Shown here: one piece after another, positions 8,471 through 16,437 of the stretch
How positions within the stretch are numbered: position 1 is the stretch's first letter
Layout: every line of letters starts with the position of its first letter
Source of the DNA: a virus
Virus record (IMG/VR): IMGVR_UViG_3300017751_000197
Location: 1 to 25,559 of that record
Strand: one strand, 5' to 3'
DNA: 25,559 nt
Notes under the pieces: generated by a model
What the model was told of the DNA's origin: nothing
What the model saw: the letters and a program-made list of their open reading frames with translations, nothing else
Databases searched by the model: none
Made by a program: the position numbers and the translations under genes

Positions 8471-8510
8471 ATTATACTAAAAAATAAGTTCGCTGTCAAG
8501 AACTTTTTTT
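8471..8510 (-). promoter_or_regulatory. Leftward sigma-70-type promoter P1
   Basis: On the minus strand a TTGACA -35 (8494-8499) and a TATAAT -10 (8471-8476) are 17 bases apart, with an A-tract and GTTC directly upstream of the -35. The expected start of transcription is near 8464. It is one of six nearly identical promoters in this window and would drive the SSB, sbcDC, nuclease and nrd block. The -10 ends two bases before the ATG at 8468. Confidence 0.85.
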
Positions 8511-8515
8511 CTATC

Positions 8516-9799
8516 CTATATTTGTGAAATTTTCCAACCCTGCTTTATGTAGAAGCCCATTCTATTAGAAGCCTGCCGTTTGGCGGTGTTTCCTTTTAAA
8601 TGTATATCTACTACTACAGGTGTTTGCTTTCCTTCTTGCTCTCGGATGACTCTTCCGATGAGCTGGGTGAGGAGTGGTTCATTGTTAATGGGCGTACCGA
8701 GTATAATGACAGACAAGGAGTTGACCGATATGCCTTCACTAAATATCGCCTGAGTTCCAAACAAAATTTCTTTATTGCCATAGTTTATTTCGTCCAGTAA
8801 TGTTTCTCTTTGCTCGTGCGGTACCTCACCCGTAACACAAATCGCATTATCTCCGACCAGTTCGGCGCAGCTCTGTAAGAAATGCACTCGATCGGACACC
8901 ACAAGCACCTTGTGGCCTTTTGCCGCATAATATGCTGCAAGCATGGATACTGTATGTCGGTATTCTTCGTTATTCGCTAGAGCGGTTACACGATTTGCCC
9001 AAGGTACTCGTGCTCCATCCATAAATCTAACCTCAGATTTTATAATGTCAACCTTAGGCGTCATAAAGTTTTCTTTTGGGGGTTTAAATATCTTACTGCC
9101 AAAGTAGTCTCTAAAAACAACATGCTTGCCGTCTTTTCTTTCTACCGTGCCAGAAAGTCCAATCTTATAGCGTGCATAGTTTGTGTCGATGACTTTGGAA
9201 AAAGTTGGACTACTTACATGATGCATCTCATCTAGTATTATTGTGCCAAACTCTTTCTGAATCTTCGGAATATTTCTATACAAACTTTGGGTATTTCCTA
9301 TAACAATTGGCCCAGACAGATCAAACTGCCCACTACCAATGATGCCAGGCTTTATTCCATAGACTTTTTCCACTTCCTTTGCCCACTGATTCCGTAACGG
9401 AACTGTATGCACAATAACAAGTGTCTTTTGTCCGAGTTTTCCTGCTATCGCCAACCCCGTGAAGGTTTTACCCCAACTTACCCACGCATTGATGATACAG
9501 TTGTCATCGAGTTCGTCATAGACGGCTTGTTGTGAGTCTCGTAGATCAAACCTAAAATCAGGAAAATCAACAGGCACATCAATCCTTTTGTCAATAACTT
9601 CATAGTCCTCCGGTATTAAATCAGTTCTTCCAATAGGAATAGTAACCAAATTTTCCCGTACTCGTGCCATATTCTTTATGACAAAAGGCGGATCTTTAGG
9701 ATTCTGAGAAGGAATCTTATAAGTGAGCTCCTTAGAAAGAAGCTCCTTATAGTCCTTTGTCACCTCCAAATAAATACGATTACTAATAACTGCTTTCAT
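8516..9799 (-). CDS. SF2 DNA/RNA helicase, UvsW-like
   Basis: The 427-residue helicase has an N-terminal domain of about 85 residues, then a Q-motif-like RDSQQAVYDEL, a Walker A WVSWGKT (Lys111), a DEMH box (190-193), motif III LSGT, motif V FSEGIS and motif VI QLIGRVIREQEG. This matches T4 UvsW and XPB/RadD-like enzymes, which remodel branched DNA and unwind R-loops, moving replication from origin-dependent to recombination-dependent mode. The Walker A lacks the usual small residue before the final Gly (SWGKT where GxGKT is typical). It overlaps the PhoH gene by four bases. The stop lies just before promoter P1. Confidence 0.92.
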   Translation of the reverse strand: MKAVISNRIYLEVTKDYKELLSKELTYKIPSQNPKDPPFVIKNMARVRENLVTIPIGRTDLIPEDYEVIDKRIDVPVDFPDFRFDLRDSQQAVYDELDDNCIINAWVSWGKTFTGLAIAGKLGQKTLVIVHTVPLRNQWAKEVEKVYGIKPGIIGSGQFDLSGPIVIGNTQSLYRNIPKIQKEFGTIILDEMHHVSSPTFSKVIDTNYARYKIGLSGTVERKDGKHVVFRDYFGSKIFKPPKENFMTPKVDIIKSEVRFMDGARVPWANRVTALANNEEYRHTVSMLAAYYAAKGHKVLVVSDRVHFLQSCAELVGDNAICVTGEVPHEQRETLLDEINYGNKEILFGTQAIFSEGISVNSLSVIILGTPINNEPLLTQLIGRVIREQEGKQTPVVVDIHLKGNTAKRQASNRMGFYIKQGWKISQI

Positions 9800-10455
9800 A
9801 GACCCAAATCTGTTTTTGCGGTGATATATTGCTTAACGAAGTCACTTCGTACAATATCTTTTATCTCAAAGTCAATAAAATCAAATGCATTCATTGCTTT
9901 GAGGACTCTTACAAAGTCTTTTAGACCGTTCTTCTGTAGATCCGCTTGGCGGAAGTCCCCACAAAAGATTACTCTACAACCTTGTCCCATTCTAGTTATT
10001 ATAGAATCTAGCTCATGGAAACTCATGTTTTGACATTCATCAATGAGAATTACTGCATTACGCAGTGTAACTCCTCGAATAAAGGAAGTAGTCATAAAAT
10101 GCACTAGTCCTTTTGTCTTGAGTATTTCATAAGCATCTCCGCGCTGGAATAACTCTATACAAATATCTTTGTAAGGTTCTTCATACACAGAGGCTTTTTC
10201 TTTCTCGCTTCCAGGAAGAAATCCTATGTCACGAGTTGGTACAGCACTTCTTATAATTACTAGCTTTTCGTACTCTCCTTTCGCCATATCATCAAATGCT
10301 AAGTAAGACGATATAAAAGTTTTTCCAGTTCCTGCTACTCCATGCAGCATTAGGTTTTTAGTACTTTCGAACGCAGTAATTTGATTTGCAGTTAAGGGTT
10401 CGATTTCTTGTAGTTCTAGATTTGCTCCCGCAAGAGTCTTTCGTCTTTTCGCCAT
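9796..10455 (-). CDS. phoH: PhoH-like ATPase
   Basis: The 219-residue P-loop protein contains LTANQITAF, the Walker A GVAGTGKT (39-46), VIIRSAVPTRDIGFLPG (a segment typical of PhoH), the Walker B ILIDECQN and the late motif VIFCGDFRQADL. PhoH-like proteins are NTPases with an RNA-helicase-like fold. They are very common in phages of marine bacteria, where their role is unsettled and not necessarily tied to phosphate. The start ATG is firm. The neighbours are the UvsW-like helicase, with a four-base overlap, and an unknown gene upstream. Confidence 0.92.
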   Translation of the reverse strand: MAKRRKTLAGANLELQEIEPLTANQITAFESTKNLMLHGVAGTGKTFISSYLAFDDMAKGEYEKLVIIRSAVPTRDIGFLPGSEKEKASVYEEPYKDICIELFQRGDAYEILKTKGLVHFMTTSFIRGVTLRNAVILIDECQNMSFHELDSIITRMGQGCRVIFCGDFRQADLQKNGLKDFVRVLKAMNAFDFIDFEIKDIVRSDFVKQYITAKTDLGL

Positions 10456-10462
10456 AAAATAA

Positions 10463-10960
10463 TTATACTTTTCTGCGAGTGTCCTTTAGTTGTTCTTCGG
10501 AGTACTCATATAATAACCAAGGCCAAGGGCCTAAGTGTAGAACTCCTGCCCACGGAGTTTCCGCAGAAGGAGGTCGAGGAATGGTAAAGGGCTGTTTAAC
10601 GCCCTTTAACCATAGTATAGAGACTGACTCTTTTCTATCTACCTTCCGTATTTTGTAATACTTTAAAGACGCTAGCTTAGTTTTTTGATATATAAAGGGA
10701 GTACCATTAGTATCAATAAAAGCCTTATTGTTTGTCTGTTTAAGTATGCCAATCAACGAGCTGATAGACCTGTCTAAGCGTACAATCTCTGTAAAAGGAG
10801 TTTGTAGACGACGAATGCCAAGAGAAGCTCCCGGCATATTTCTATCGTCTAATACTATGTTATCTAACAGTAGTAATCCATCTACTTTAGCCCAGTTACT
10901 ACTCGGAAGAGTATACACTGGAAACTTAATTTTCTTTATGTCTTTATAGGTAATTATCAC
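10463..10960 (-). CDS. Conserved-looking phage protein between PolA and PhoH, 165 aa
   Basis: I do not recognise this family. The sequence has a central stretch MPGASLGIRRLQTPF, a beta-like middle (AFIDTNGTPFIYQKT) and a Pro/Trp-rich C-terminal part (IPRPPSAETPWAGV, PWPWLLYEY). There is no signal peptide or membrane helix. It begins with GTG, overlapping the polymerase stop (GTGA), with no clear ribosome site, so it is probably translated by coupling to the polymerase. Its position in the replisome block suggests an accessory replication role, but the sequence shows no catalytic motif. Confidence 0.8.
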   Translation of the reverse strand: MIITYKDIKKIKFPVYTLPSSNWAKVDGLLLLDNIVLDDRNMPGASLGIRRLQTPFTEIVRLDRSISSLIGILKQTNNKAFIDTNGTPFIYQKTKLASLKYYKIRKVDRKESVSILWLKGVKQPFTIPRPPSAETPWAGVLHLGPWPWLLYEYSEEQLKDTRRKV

Positions 10961-13230
10961 TGTTCATACATTTTCTCAAACTTACCCATAGAGTAGTCCT
11001 CTCCAACTTCAAAGTCGCAACCTACTGGAGCACCTGATATAGAGATTCCTCTGTCTAACTGTATAAATTTTTGTAGTGTTTCACAGTAAAAGTCTACTTC
11101 GTCTTCAGGTACTTCTGCAAGAACAGAGTCATGCACAAGTGCAAAGATTCTGGCCTTCATACCTTTAGACTTTATAAACTCTCCCATGTCAATTGCGCCT
11201 AATAAGTTAATATCAGAAGCAGCAGACTGCACCAGAAAATTAAGACCAGACCTAATGCTATGACTTTTGATGCCAGCGTCTGTCGATGAGACATTCGGCA
11301 ATCTCCTTTTACGGCCAAAGAAGCTATAAATAAATCCATTATGTTCAATGAACTTTTGATTATCGTCAATCCAGCTTCTCAACTTGTGAAAAGACCGGAA
11401 ATAATCATCAATAACTTCCTTTGCCTCTTGCGGGCTGAAGAAGGTGCCAGAGTCTTTAGTAACCTGTTCACTGATCTTCTTGGGGCCCGCTCCATACATA
11501 ATACCAAACGTTACTGCTTTGGCTGCCTGACGTTGTGTAGGATACATCTCTGCAACCAGTTCAACCTCGCAAGGCAGCTTAAATACTGTCTTTGCAATTG
11601 TACTGTGGAAGTTACCCCCACTACGAAAGACATTCATTAGTGCTTCGTCTTTCGCCAACTTTGCTGCGACATATACTTCTGCAGTCGTTAAGTCCATAGC
11701 CACAATCTTATGGCCTGGAGCTGCTCTAATACATCCTTTAACGATAGGATTATCTCGGGGCAACTGCTGCATATTCAACTTACCACTACTTGATAGCCGA
11801 CCAGAAGTCGTACCGTGTAGATTAAAGTTTGTTCTCAACCTGCTATCCATATCTAGCTGAGGAATAATCTTGTCAAGATAAGTATTCTTGATTTTAGATT
11901 TTTGACGTATATCTAAAATAAGACCAGGTACCTCGGACTGATAAGAAAGCTCTTTCAGAACTTCTGCATCTGTAGAGTCTGCGCCTGTTCCAGTCTTTTT
12001 ACCCGTAGGTCGCAAGCCTAGCATATCAAACATCAATTTACGAAGCTGTAGAGTGCTGTTCGGATTAAACTCTTTCCCTTGAATTTCCTCAAACTTACGA
12101 ATCTTAGGATTTTCATAAAGAGTTTCAATAGCCTTATCAATATCCTCTTGCATTAAAGACTGCGACTTTAGAAGTCTCATCTTATGAAAAGGAACACCAT
12201 TGTCTTGAGTGTCTGTAAGGAATCTACAGCCCGGAATAAGAATATTCTCGTATACCCAAGCCAGCTTTTTATTTTGCTTAATTTTTACAAATTTTTCGTA
12301 AATAAGAAAAGTACATACAGCATCCATTGCTGCATATGTTTTCATTACATCAAAAGGAATAGATCCCCACTGAAAATCTCCCTTCAATACACCGTTTTCC
12401 TTTCGGTACTGGTCAATCCAGTCATACATAGGCTTTTCGTAGTCTCCGTAGGGAGTATACTTTAGCGATAACTGTTTGAGACCATGTCCTCCGGGATTCT
12501 CGTCTATGAGGTAATGGAGCAACATTGTATCTTCAAAGTTAGGAAACTTGAAGTTAAAATGATACTCAAAGAATGCCATATCAAACTTGGCATTGTGAAA
12601 TACTACAATCTTCCTGTCAAAAAGTTGTTGGAGCAGTGCTTCAGTGGTGTCGTCAAAGCAATCGGTATTGATGTAAGCACCGCACTCGCCGTTATAACTA
12701 AGGCTGATCCCCAACATGTGACCGTCCCGAGGATAAAGACCAGTCGTCTCAGAGTCGAGGGCGATATATCCGAGGGGGTGTTCGAGGGCATTCCTAATGA
12801 ATTCATTTGCTGTCTCCGTATCTTGTATCCCAAAAGCGATACTTTCATCAATAACAACATCTTCTATCTCACCACGAATATGGGAGATAATATTATCCTT
12901 AGAAGATTCCCATGTATTTTTAGCCTCTGGTTTAAAGGCTAACATCGCGGGATTAATAACAGGCAAAAACTTACTCTCTACCTTCTTACCAGAATATTCT
13001 GTTACTGAAGTGATTTTAGTAAAGTATTTAAGAGCGTCCGAACCTACTAGAATAACCCAGTCGTACTCGTCGATATTAACTTCAATATCGCAGTCTCTTT
13101 TTAATACTTTTTTTATGCTCGGATCTGAACAGAGTTGAAACTGGTCAAATTCAAACGCGTTGTCGAACTCTTCTTTAAAGTTTGTTCTGCTTGGTTTGGT
13201 TTCTATTAGAGCAACCCTTGGGCTCGTCAT
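10957..13230 (-). CDS. polA: DNA polymerase, family A, with 3'-5' exonuclease and UDG-like N-terminus
   Basis: This 757-residue protein is the replicative polymerase. The exonuclease domain has ALDSETTGL (catalytic D159 and E161), FHNAKFD and YAAMD. The polymerase domain has motif A MDLTTAE (D513, E518), the O-helix motif B RQAAKAVTFG (K571; F575 at the position of E. coli 762) and motif C LVHDS (H700, D701). There is no 5' nuclease domain; a separate gene supplies it. The first 120 residues resemble a family-4 uracil-DNA glycosylase (WVILVGSDALKYF, then LPVINPAMLAFKPE) without the catalytic loop. The ATG at 13236 has AGGAG only one base before it, whereas the ATG at 13230 has the same AGGAG at seven bases, so I place the start at 13230. 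Confidence 0.95.
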   Translation of the reverse strand: MTSPRVALIETKPSRTNFKEEFDNAFEFDQFQLCSDPSIKKVLKRDCDIEVNIDEYDWVILVGSDALKYFTKITSVTEYSGKKVESKFLPVINPAMLAFKPEAKNTWESSKDNIISHIRGEIEDVVIDESIAFGIQDTETANEFIRNALEHPLGYIALDSETTGLYPRDGHMLGISLSYNGECGAYINTDCFDDTTEALLQQLFDRKIVVFHNAKFDMAFFEYHFNFKFPNFEDTMLLHYLIDENPGGHGLKQLSLKYTPYGDYEKPMYDWIDQYRKENGVLKGDFQWGSIPFDVMKTYAAMDAVCTFLIYEKFVKIKQNKKLAWVYENILIPGCRFLTDTQDNGVPFHKMRLLKSQSLMQEDIDKAIETLYENPKIRKFEEIQGKEFNPNSTLQLRKLMFDMLGLRPTGKKTGTGADSTDAEVLKELSYQSEVPGLILDIRQKSKIKNTYLDKIIPQLDMDSRLRTNFNLHGTTSGRLSSSGKLNMQQLPRDNPIVKGCIRAAPGHKIVAMDLTTAEVYVAAKLAKDEALMNVFRSGGNFHSTIAKTVFKLPCEVELVAEMYPTQRQAAKAVTFGIMYGAGPKKISEQVTKDSGTFFSPQEAKEVIDDYFRSFHKLRSWIDDNQKFIEHNGFIYSFFGRKRRLPNVSSTDAGIKSHSIRSGLNFLVQSAASDINLLGAIDMGEFIKSKGMKARIFALVHDSVLAEVPEDEVDFYCETLQKFIQLDRGISISGAPVGCDFEVGEDYSMGKFEKMYEQ

Positions 13231-13240
13231 TTGCATACTC

Positions 13241-14068
13241 CTATGCGTATAATTTGGCTTTTAATTTAGTAACCTGGGCTTCACTTAGTCCTCCAGGGTC
13301 TGTACTTTCTAGATTAACATTTCTTGTAAGTAGATCGGTGGCTTCGCACATTTCTTTTACTTTTGCTGCGGCATTCTGCCCCGCATCGTCCCCGTCAAAG
13401 AAAACAATTGCTTCCTCTACACCTTGCAGTCGTAGAATAGATAGCTTATCTTCGTTAATGTTTCGAGTGCCGAAGCAGCATACTGCATTAGTTAATCCTT
13501 TGTCATGTAAGTTAATCATATCGTATATACCTTCTACGAGTATGACACTTCCTTGTATTGCCTCTACTTTGGAAGGGAAGAGAGGCATCCGTGCCCCAGG
13601 GGGGTTTATTAGGTACTTTGGTGTGCCTCCAGTCATATGACGGGCATTAAAAGCAACTATTTTACCAGAAATATCTCGAATCGGAAACACTATTCTGCCT
13701 ATAAATGTTTCATGTTCTTGAAATGCTTCGAATTTGCGATAAGTTTCTGGTCGGATACCTCTCCAATTTCCAACATAGGGTAATGCACTTGGAGGAAAAG
13801 TCAAGCCTACACTTTCAGCTCTCTTTTCACGAATTTTTTTCTTTACAAGTTCCCTGCGTAAGTGTAAAAAACTTGACTTTTCCCCAAAATGCACAAAAAG
13901 ACTTCCCTTGAATCCACAAGAGAAGCATTGATAAATACCAGTAATCTGATCAATTCTCATACTGGGATTGCGGTCAGCATGCTCAGGATTTAAGCACGAG
14001 ACTACATAGTCCTTACCTTTAGGTACGTAAGGTACATCTTTACTTTGTAAAAGTTCTTCTACGTTCAT
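13241..14068 (-). CDS. DnaG-type DNA primase
   Basis: The 275-residue primase has an N-terminal CHC2-type zinc finger (C25, H30, C48, C51 in CLNPEH and CFSC), a basic linker and a TOPRIM domain with the catalytic ILVEGIYD (E179) and FFDGDDAG (D225, D227, D228). It would lay down primers for the polymerase. It lacks a helicase domain, which is supplied by the separate DnaB-type gene at 15008-16363. The frame is open to a GTG at 14095, but the ATG at 14068 overlaps the upstream stop (TAATG) and gives a conventional primase N-terminus, so I prefer it. A weak ribosome site suggests coupling. Confidence 0.92.
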   Translation of the reverse strand: MNVEELLQSKDVPYVPKGKDYVVSCLNPEHADRNPSMRIDQITGIYQCFSCGFKGSLFVHFGEKSSFLHLRRELVKKKIREKRAESVGLTFPPSALPYVGNWRGIRPETYRKFEAFQEHETFIGRIVFPIRDISGKIVAFNARHMTGGTPKYLINPPGARMPLFPSKVEAIQGSVILVEGIYDMINLHDKGLTNAVCCFGTRNINEDKLSILRLQGVEEAIVFFDGDDAGQNAAAKVKEMCEATDLLTRNVNLESTDPGGLSEAQVTKLKAKLYA

Positions 14069-14310
14069 TAGCAGTCCGGATCGAAGGAGTGCCACTCATC
14101 AAGTTCTGAGGGCTCGGGATAGTCGTCAATATAACAGTCGTCTACAATAGATTGACAATGATTGTAGTAGTCTGTCTGGAAGTCTGTCAACTTTTGATAG
14201 TAAATTGAAATCTTTGCTAACATAAGCTCTGCGCGCTCCCAGTCTTCTTCTGAGATTGCGACTTCGAGTATATCAAACAAAGACTCTACTTTAACTACTT
14301 CGTATGCCAT
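14068..14310 (-). CDS. Small acidic phage protein, 80 aa
   Basis: Starting at the ATG at 14310 (overlapping the upstream stop as TGATG), the protein begins MAYEVVKVESLFDILEVAI and is helical and acidic, ending in an Asp/Glu-rich tail (DEWHSFDPDC). An upstream ATG at 14334 would add eight residues but lies inside the preceding gene and gives a less natural N-terminus. No family is recognised. It sits between a membrane protein and the primase, and the acidic composition would suit a small partner protein or DNA mimic, which is a guess. Confidence 0.7.
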   Translation of the reverse strand: MAYEVVKVESLFDILEVAISEEDWERAELMLAKISIYYQKLTDFQTDYYNHCQSIVDDCYIDDYPEPSELDEWHSFDPDC

Positions 14311-14645
14311 CACCCTTCTTTCTCCAAGTCCCATACTGATTTTCTATCCTCTACTTTAGGTAAGTTAGCTCTCTTAACCCACAAATGACCGTTCTTCTCT
14401 GCATCTGCAAATACGAGAGCGGTTATAAAAAAGCCGCCGATTACAAGTAAGTGCCCTGCTACACTGCCAATACCAAAATAAATGCTTTGTCCTGCCCAAA
14501 GAGTAAAAATTGCAGTCCACATTACTGATAAGTAAAACATCAATATAAACTGAGTATAGGGGCTAGGAATATGACGTAAGGGATTAATCCTTAGGTCAAA
14601 GAAAAACTTGTATAAATCATAAACCCAAAAACCTACTTTCTTCAT
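14310..14645 (-). CDS. Small inner-membrane protein with two predicted helices, 111 aa
   Basis: A basic and aromatic N-terminus (about 1-30) is followed by two hydrophobic segments, about residues 33-51 (FILMFYLSVMWTAIFTLW) and 62-80 (VAGHLLVIGGFFITALVF). A charged C-terminus (KNGHLWVKRANL...) then follows. This predicts two membrane-spanning helices with both ends on the same side, probably cytoplasmic by the positive-inside rule. It has no enzyme motif. Its place in the replication operon, not the lysis cluster, argues against a holin, though two helices would allow one. The start ATG is at 14645, overlapping the preceding stop. Confidence 0.75.
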   Translation of the reverse strand: MKKVGFWVYDLYKFFFDLRINPLRHIPSPYTQFILMFYLSVMWTAIFTLWAGQSIYFGIGSVAGHLLVIGGFFITALVFADAEKNGHLWVKRANLPKVEDRKSVWDLEKEG

Positions 14646-14935
14646 CTTCTCATCCTCGCAATATCTATCATTTCCTGTTCATTTATGATCGGGACTGCAT
14701 TGGATTTGTGCATGGTTCCGATACCTTTGACAAGGGTTCCTGTGTAACGTGGTGCGTCCACTCTAGCGGCAACTCCAGCTGTACCGGCGACGCTTGCATA
14801 GACGGGTGTTTCTCGTCTAAAAGGCTCCGGAGAGTTACTGGAACTCCCTGACGTATAGACTTTGTTTTTTCTTCGAGTAACTTTTTTCTTTCTGCCTGAG
14901 ACAGTGTGTGCCATTGATCCATAAAACATCCCCAT
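14642..14935 (-). CDS. Basic phage protein with conserved-looking C-terminus, 97 aa
   Basis: The open frame extends up to 14998, but promoter P2 lies within that extension and its transcripts should start near 14963, so the first 21 codons are not translated from it. The ATG at 14935 has TAGGAG 11 bases upstream and gives MGMFYGSMAHTVSG, then a Lys/Arg-rich stretch (GRKKKVTRRKNK), a Ser/Pro/Ala linker and a compact C-terminus YTGTLVKGIGTMHKSNAVP. The C-terminal pattern is of a kind I associate with a small phage protein of unknown role. A second frame, 14683-14922, overlaps it, but its C-terminal half lacks protein-like character. It is the first gene of the P2 unit. Confidence 0.7.
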   Translation of the reverse strand: MGMFYGSMAHTVSGRKKKVTRRKNKVYTSGSSSNSPEPFRRETPVYASVAGTAGVAARVDAPRYTGTLVKGIGTMHKSNAVPIINEQEMIDIARMRR

Positions 14936-14969
14936 AAGTAAAAAAACTCCTACCGAAATTTGAAAATAT

Positions 14970-15009
14970 ATTATATCAAAAATCGAGAGGAGTGTCAAGA
15001 ATTATTTTT
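14970..15009 (-). promoter_or_regulatory. Leftward sigma-70-type promoter P2
   Basis: TTGACA (14993-14998) and TATAAT (14970-14975) are separated by 17 bases on the minus strand, with the A/T-rich box ending in ATTC directly upstream. The expected start is near 14963. It sits at the 3' end of the DnaB-type helicase gene and would drive the small genes, primase, polymerase, PhoH and UvsW-like helicase. Confidence 0.87.
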
Positions 15010-16363
15010 ATATGTCGTTAATATCTTCACCAGTCTTGTGGGCTTCGGCCTCTTGTTGGTCTGGTGTAAGTGCTGTTTCTGGCCCGATCTTTAAAGTTTC
15101 CCAATCCATTTTAGAAGTAAATGTACCCATCTTACCACTTCTCATCTTAGTACAGTTGAATGTCATAATAGCATCCTCTGTATCCCAAGTGTCAATAGTA
15201 AACGCAGCATCGGCTGCATCTAGTATACCTTTTGCAAAACGGGCTTCGCCGGTATTGTCAATTTGGTAGGGACTATAGATGGGTACTTCATACTCCTGGG
15301 CCATAGACTTTAGCGCTTTACTTACTTCAATCTGCTCTGTCCAGTCATATTGGCCTCCGCGAGACGGCATATTAGAACGCTTTACTTGGTTGATATAGTC
15401 AACAATAATGACTCCAACATCCATAGCGCCTTTTACTTTCTTGTCGAGTTCTGCACGAATCTTAGACAAGGTAAGAGAGGCATCATAAACTACATCTAGC
15501 TGTTGAGTCGGGAGAAGCTCGCAGCTAGTTTTCAATTGATGATGCAACTTATCAAAGTCACGATGATCTTCTTTATACTCTAATAATCTCTCTTGCCCGT
15601 CCACAAATCGAGCAGCCCACCAGCCTGCTACTTTCTCCCATTCAAGGACACTGAGTTGCCGTTTTCGGATTTTCTCGTGGGATACGCCAGTAGCAATAGC
15701 ACAACATCGCTGTAAAATCTCACGGCTATCCATTTCAATAGTGAAGTAGATTGCCGACTTTCCATTCTCATATACAGTGTTTGCAATATTAGCACAGGTA
15801 ATAGATTTCCCTGCCCCTCGTTTACCGCCAACGAGAATCAAGTCTCGGGGAGAAAACTTGAACTCATCGTCAAACGCGGTATTGAGTCCGAGGGGCAGGT
15901 ACTTATCCAGTTCATCTTCATCAGGAAACAAAGAAATACGTTGCATACTTTCCTGCGGCTGTTCTAGTTCCACTTTATCTTCTATGTCTAGAACAATTTG
16001 ATGAAGGTGTGCTACAGATTCTTCCGCATCTTCAAAAGATATGGAATTATCAATGTAGCCCTCAAGAGACAAGAGTATCTCTTTTTGAGTATACTCGTTC
16101 TTGAGGTATTGAAGAAGCATTGCTGGCTCTGCTTCAACATCTAGTGACTCGATAGCAAGAAGCTTTTCCTGCGTGGCACTGTCTCGAACTTCATACTTTA
16201 AATCCTCAAATGTAGGAATCTTATGAAACTTCTGAGAGTGTCCGTCGATAACACCAAAAATAGTGTGGTATTCGGTGGGTAAATAGTGCCTACGCAAATA
16301 ACTCCAGGTATCTGAATCCTGGAGCAATATAACCTGCTTGATTAAGGCACTTGCAATATTCAA
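15008..16363 (-). CDS. Replicative DNA helicase, DnaB/RecA-fold (T4 gp41-like)
   Basis: This 451-residue hexameric-helicase-type protein has an N-terminal primase-interaction region of about 130 residues. The RecA-fold motor then follows: Walker A GGKRGAGKS (about 179-187), a catalytic Glu in YFTIEMDSREI, Walker B VIIVDYINQ and a C-terminal Gln/His-region QIDNTGEARFAKG. It would unwind DNA at the fork with the primase. The start is TTG at 16363, with GGGGA six bases before it. It lies just downstream of an intrinsic terminator and has no recognisable promoter of its own, so its messages must come from read-through or from an unseen promoter. Confidence 0.93.
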   Translation of the reverse strand: MNIASALIKQVILLQDSDTWSYLRRHYLPTEYHTIFGVIDGHSQKFHKIPTFEDLKYEVRDSATQEKLLAIESLDVEAEPAMLLQYLKNEYTQKEILLSLEGYIDNSISFEDAEESVAHLHQIVLDIEDKVELEQPQESMQRISLFPDEDELDKYLPLGLNTAFDDEFKFSPRDLILVGGKRGAGKSITCANIANTVYENGKSAIYFTIEMDSREILQRCCAIATGVSHEKIRKRQLSVLEWEKVAGWWAARFVDGQERLLEYKEDHRDFDKLHHQLKTSCELLPTQQLDVVYDASLTLSKIRAELDKKVKGAMDVGVIIVDYINQVKRSNMPSRGGQYDWTEQIEVSKALKSMAQEYEVPIYSPYQIDNTGEARFAKGILDAADAAFTIDTWDTEDAIMTFNCTKMRSGKMGTFTSKMDWETLKIGPETALTPDQQEAEAHKTGEDINDI

Positions 16364-16385
16364 TTTTTATCCCCGAAAACCACAT

Positions 16386-16420
16386 AAAAAAAGCAATCGC
16401 AACGATCCCGCTACGATTGC
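16386..16420 (-). terminator. Intrinsic terminator after the HTH-repeat gene
   Basis: On the minus strand a hairpin with the 7-bp stem GCAATCG/CGATTGC and a 14-base G-rich loop is followed at once by seven T's (positions 16392-16386). It lies 18 bases after the stop of the gene at 16438 and 23 bases before the DnaB start. On the other strand the right flank is also A-rich, but no plus-strand gene exists to use it. Confidence 0.85.
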
Positions 16421-16437
16421 ACAAAAAAGAAAGGCTA

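Noticed and set aside
10462-10490. TATAAT-like sequence before phoH
   Set aside because: No -35 at 16-18 bases (ACTAAA at that place), no extended -10 and no upstream box as in the six clear promoters.
12484-12942. 152-codon plus-strand frame inside the polymerase gene
   Set aside because: It lies opposite strongly conserved exonuclease motifs, has no ribosome site or promoter, and every real gene here is on the minus strand.
13182-13640. 152-codon plus-strand frame across the polymerase start and primase
   Set aside because: Antisense to the TOPRIM core and rich in Ser/Leu as expected for a shadow frame.
14683-14922. Alternative 79-codon frame overlapping the gene at 14642-14935
   Set aside because: It shares the same DNA with a frame whose basic and C-terminal segments look more protein-like and which joins the next gene by overlap; two long proteins here are unlikely.
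16386-16420. Hairpin read as a bidirectional terminator
   Set aside because: A-runs on both sides permit it, but no plus-strand transcription unit is present, so only the minus-strand role is annotated.
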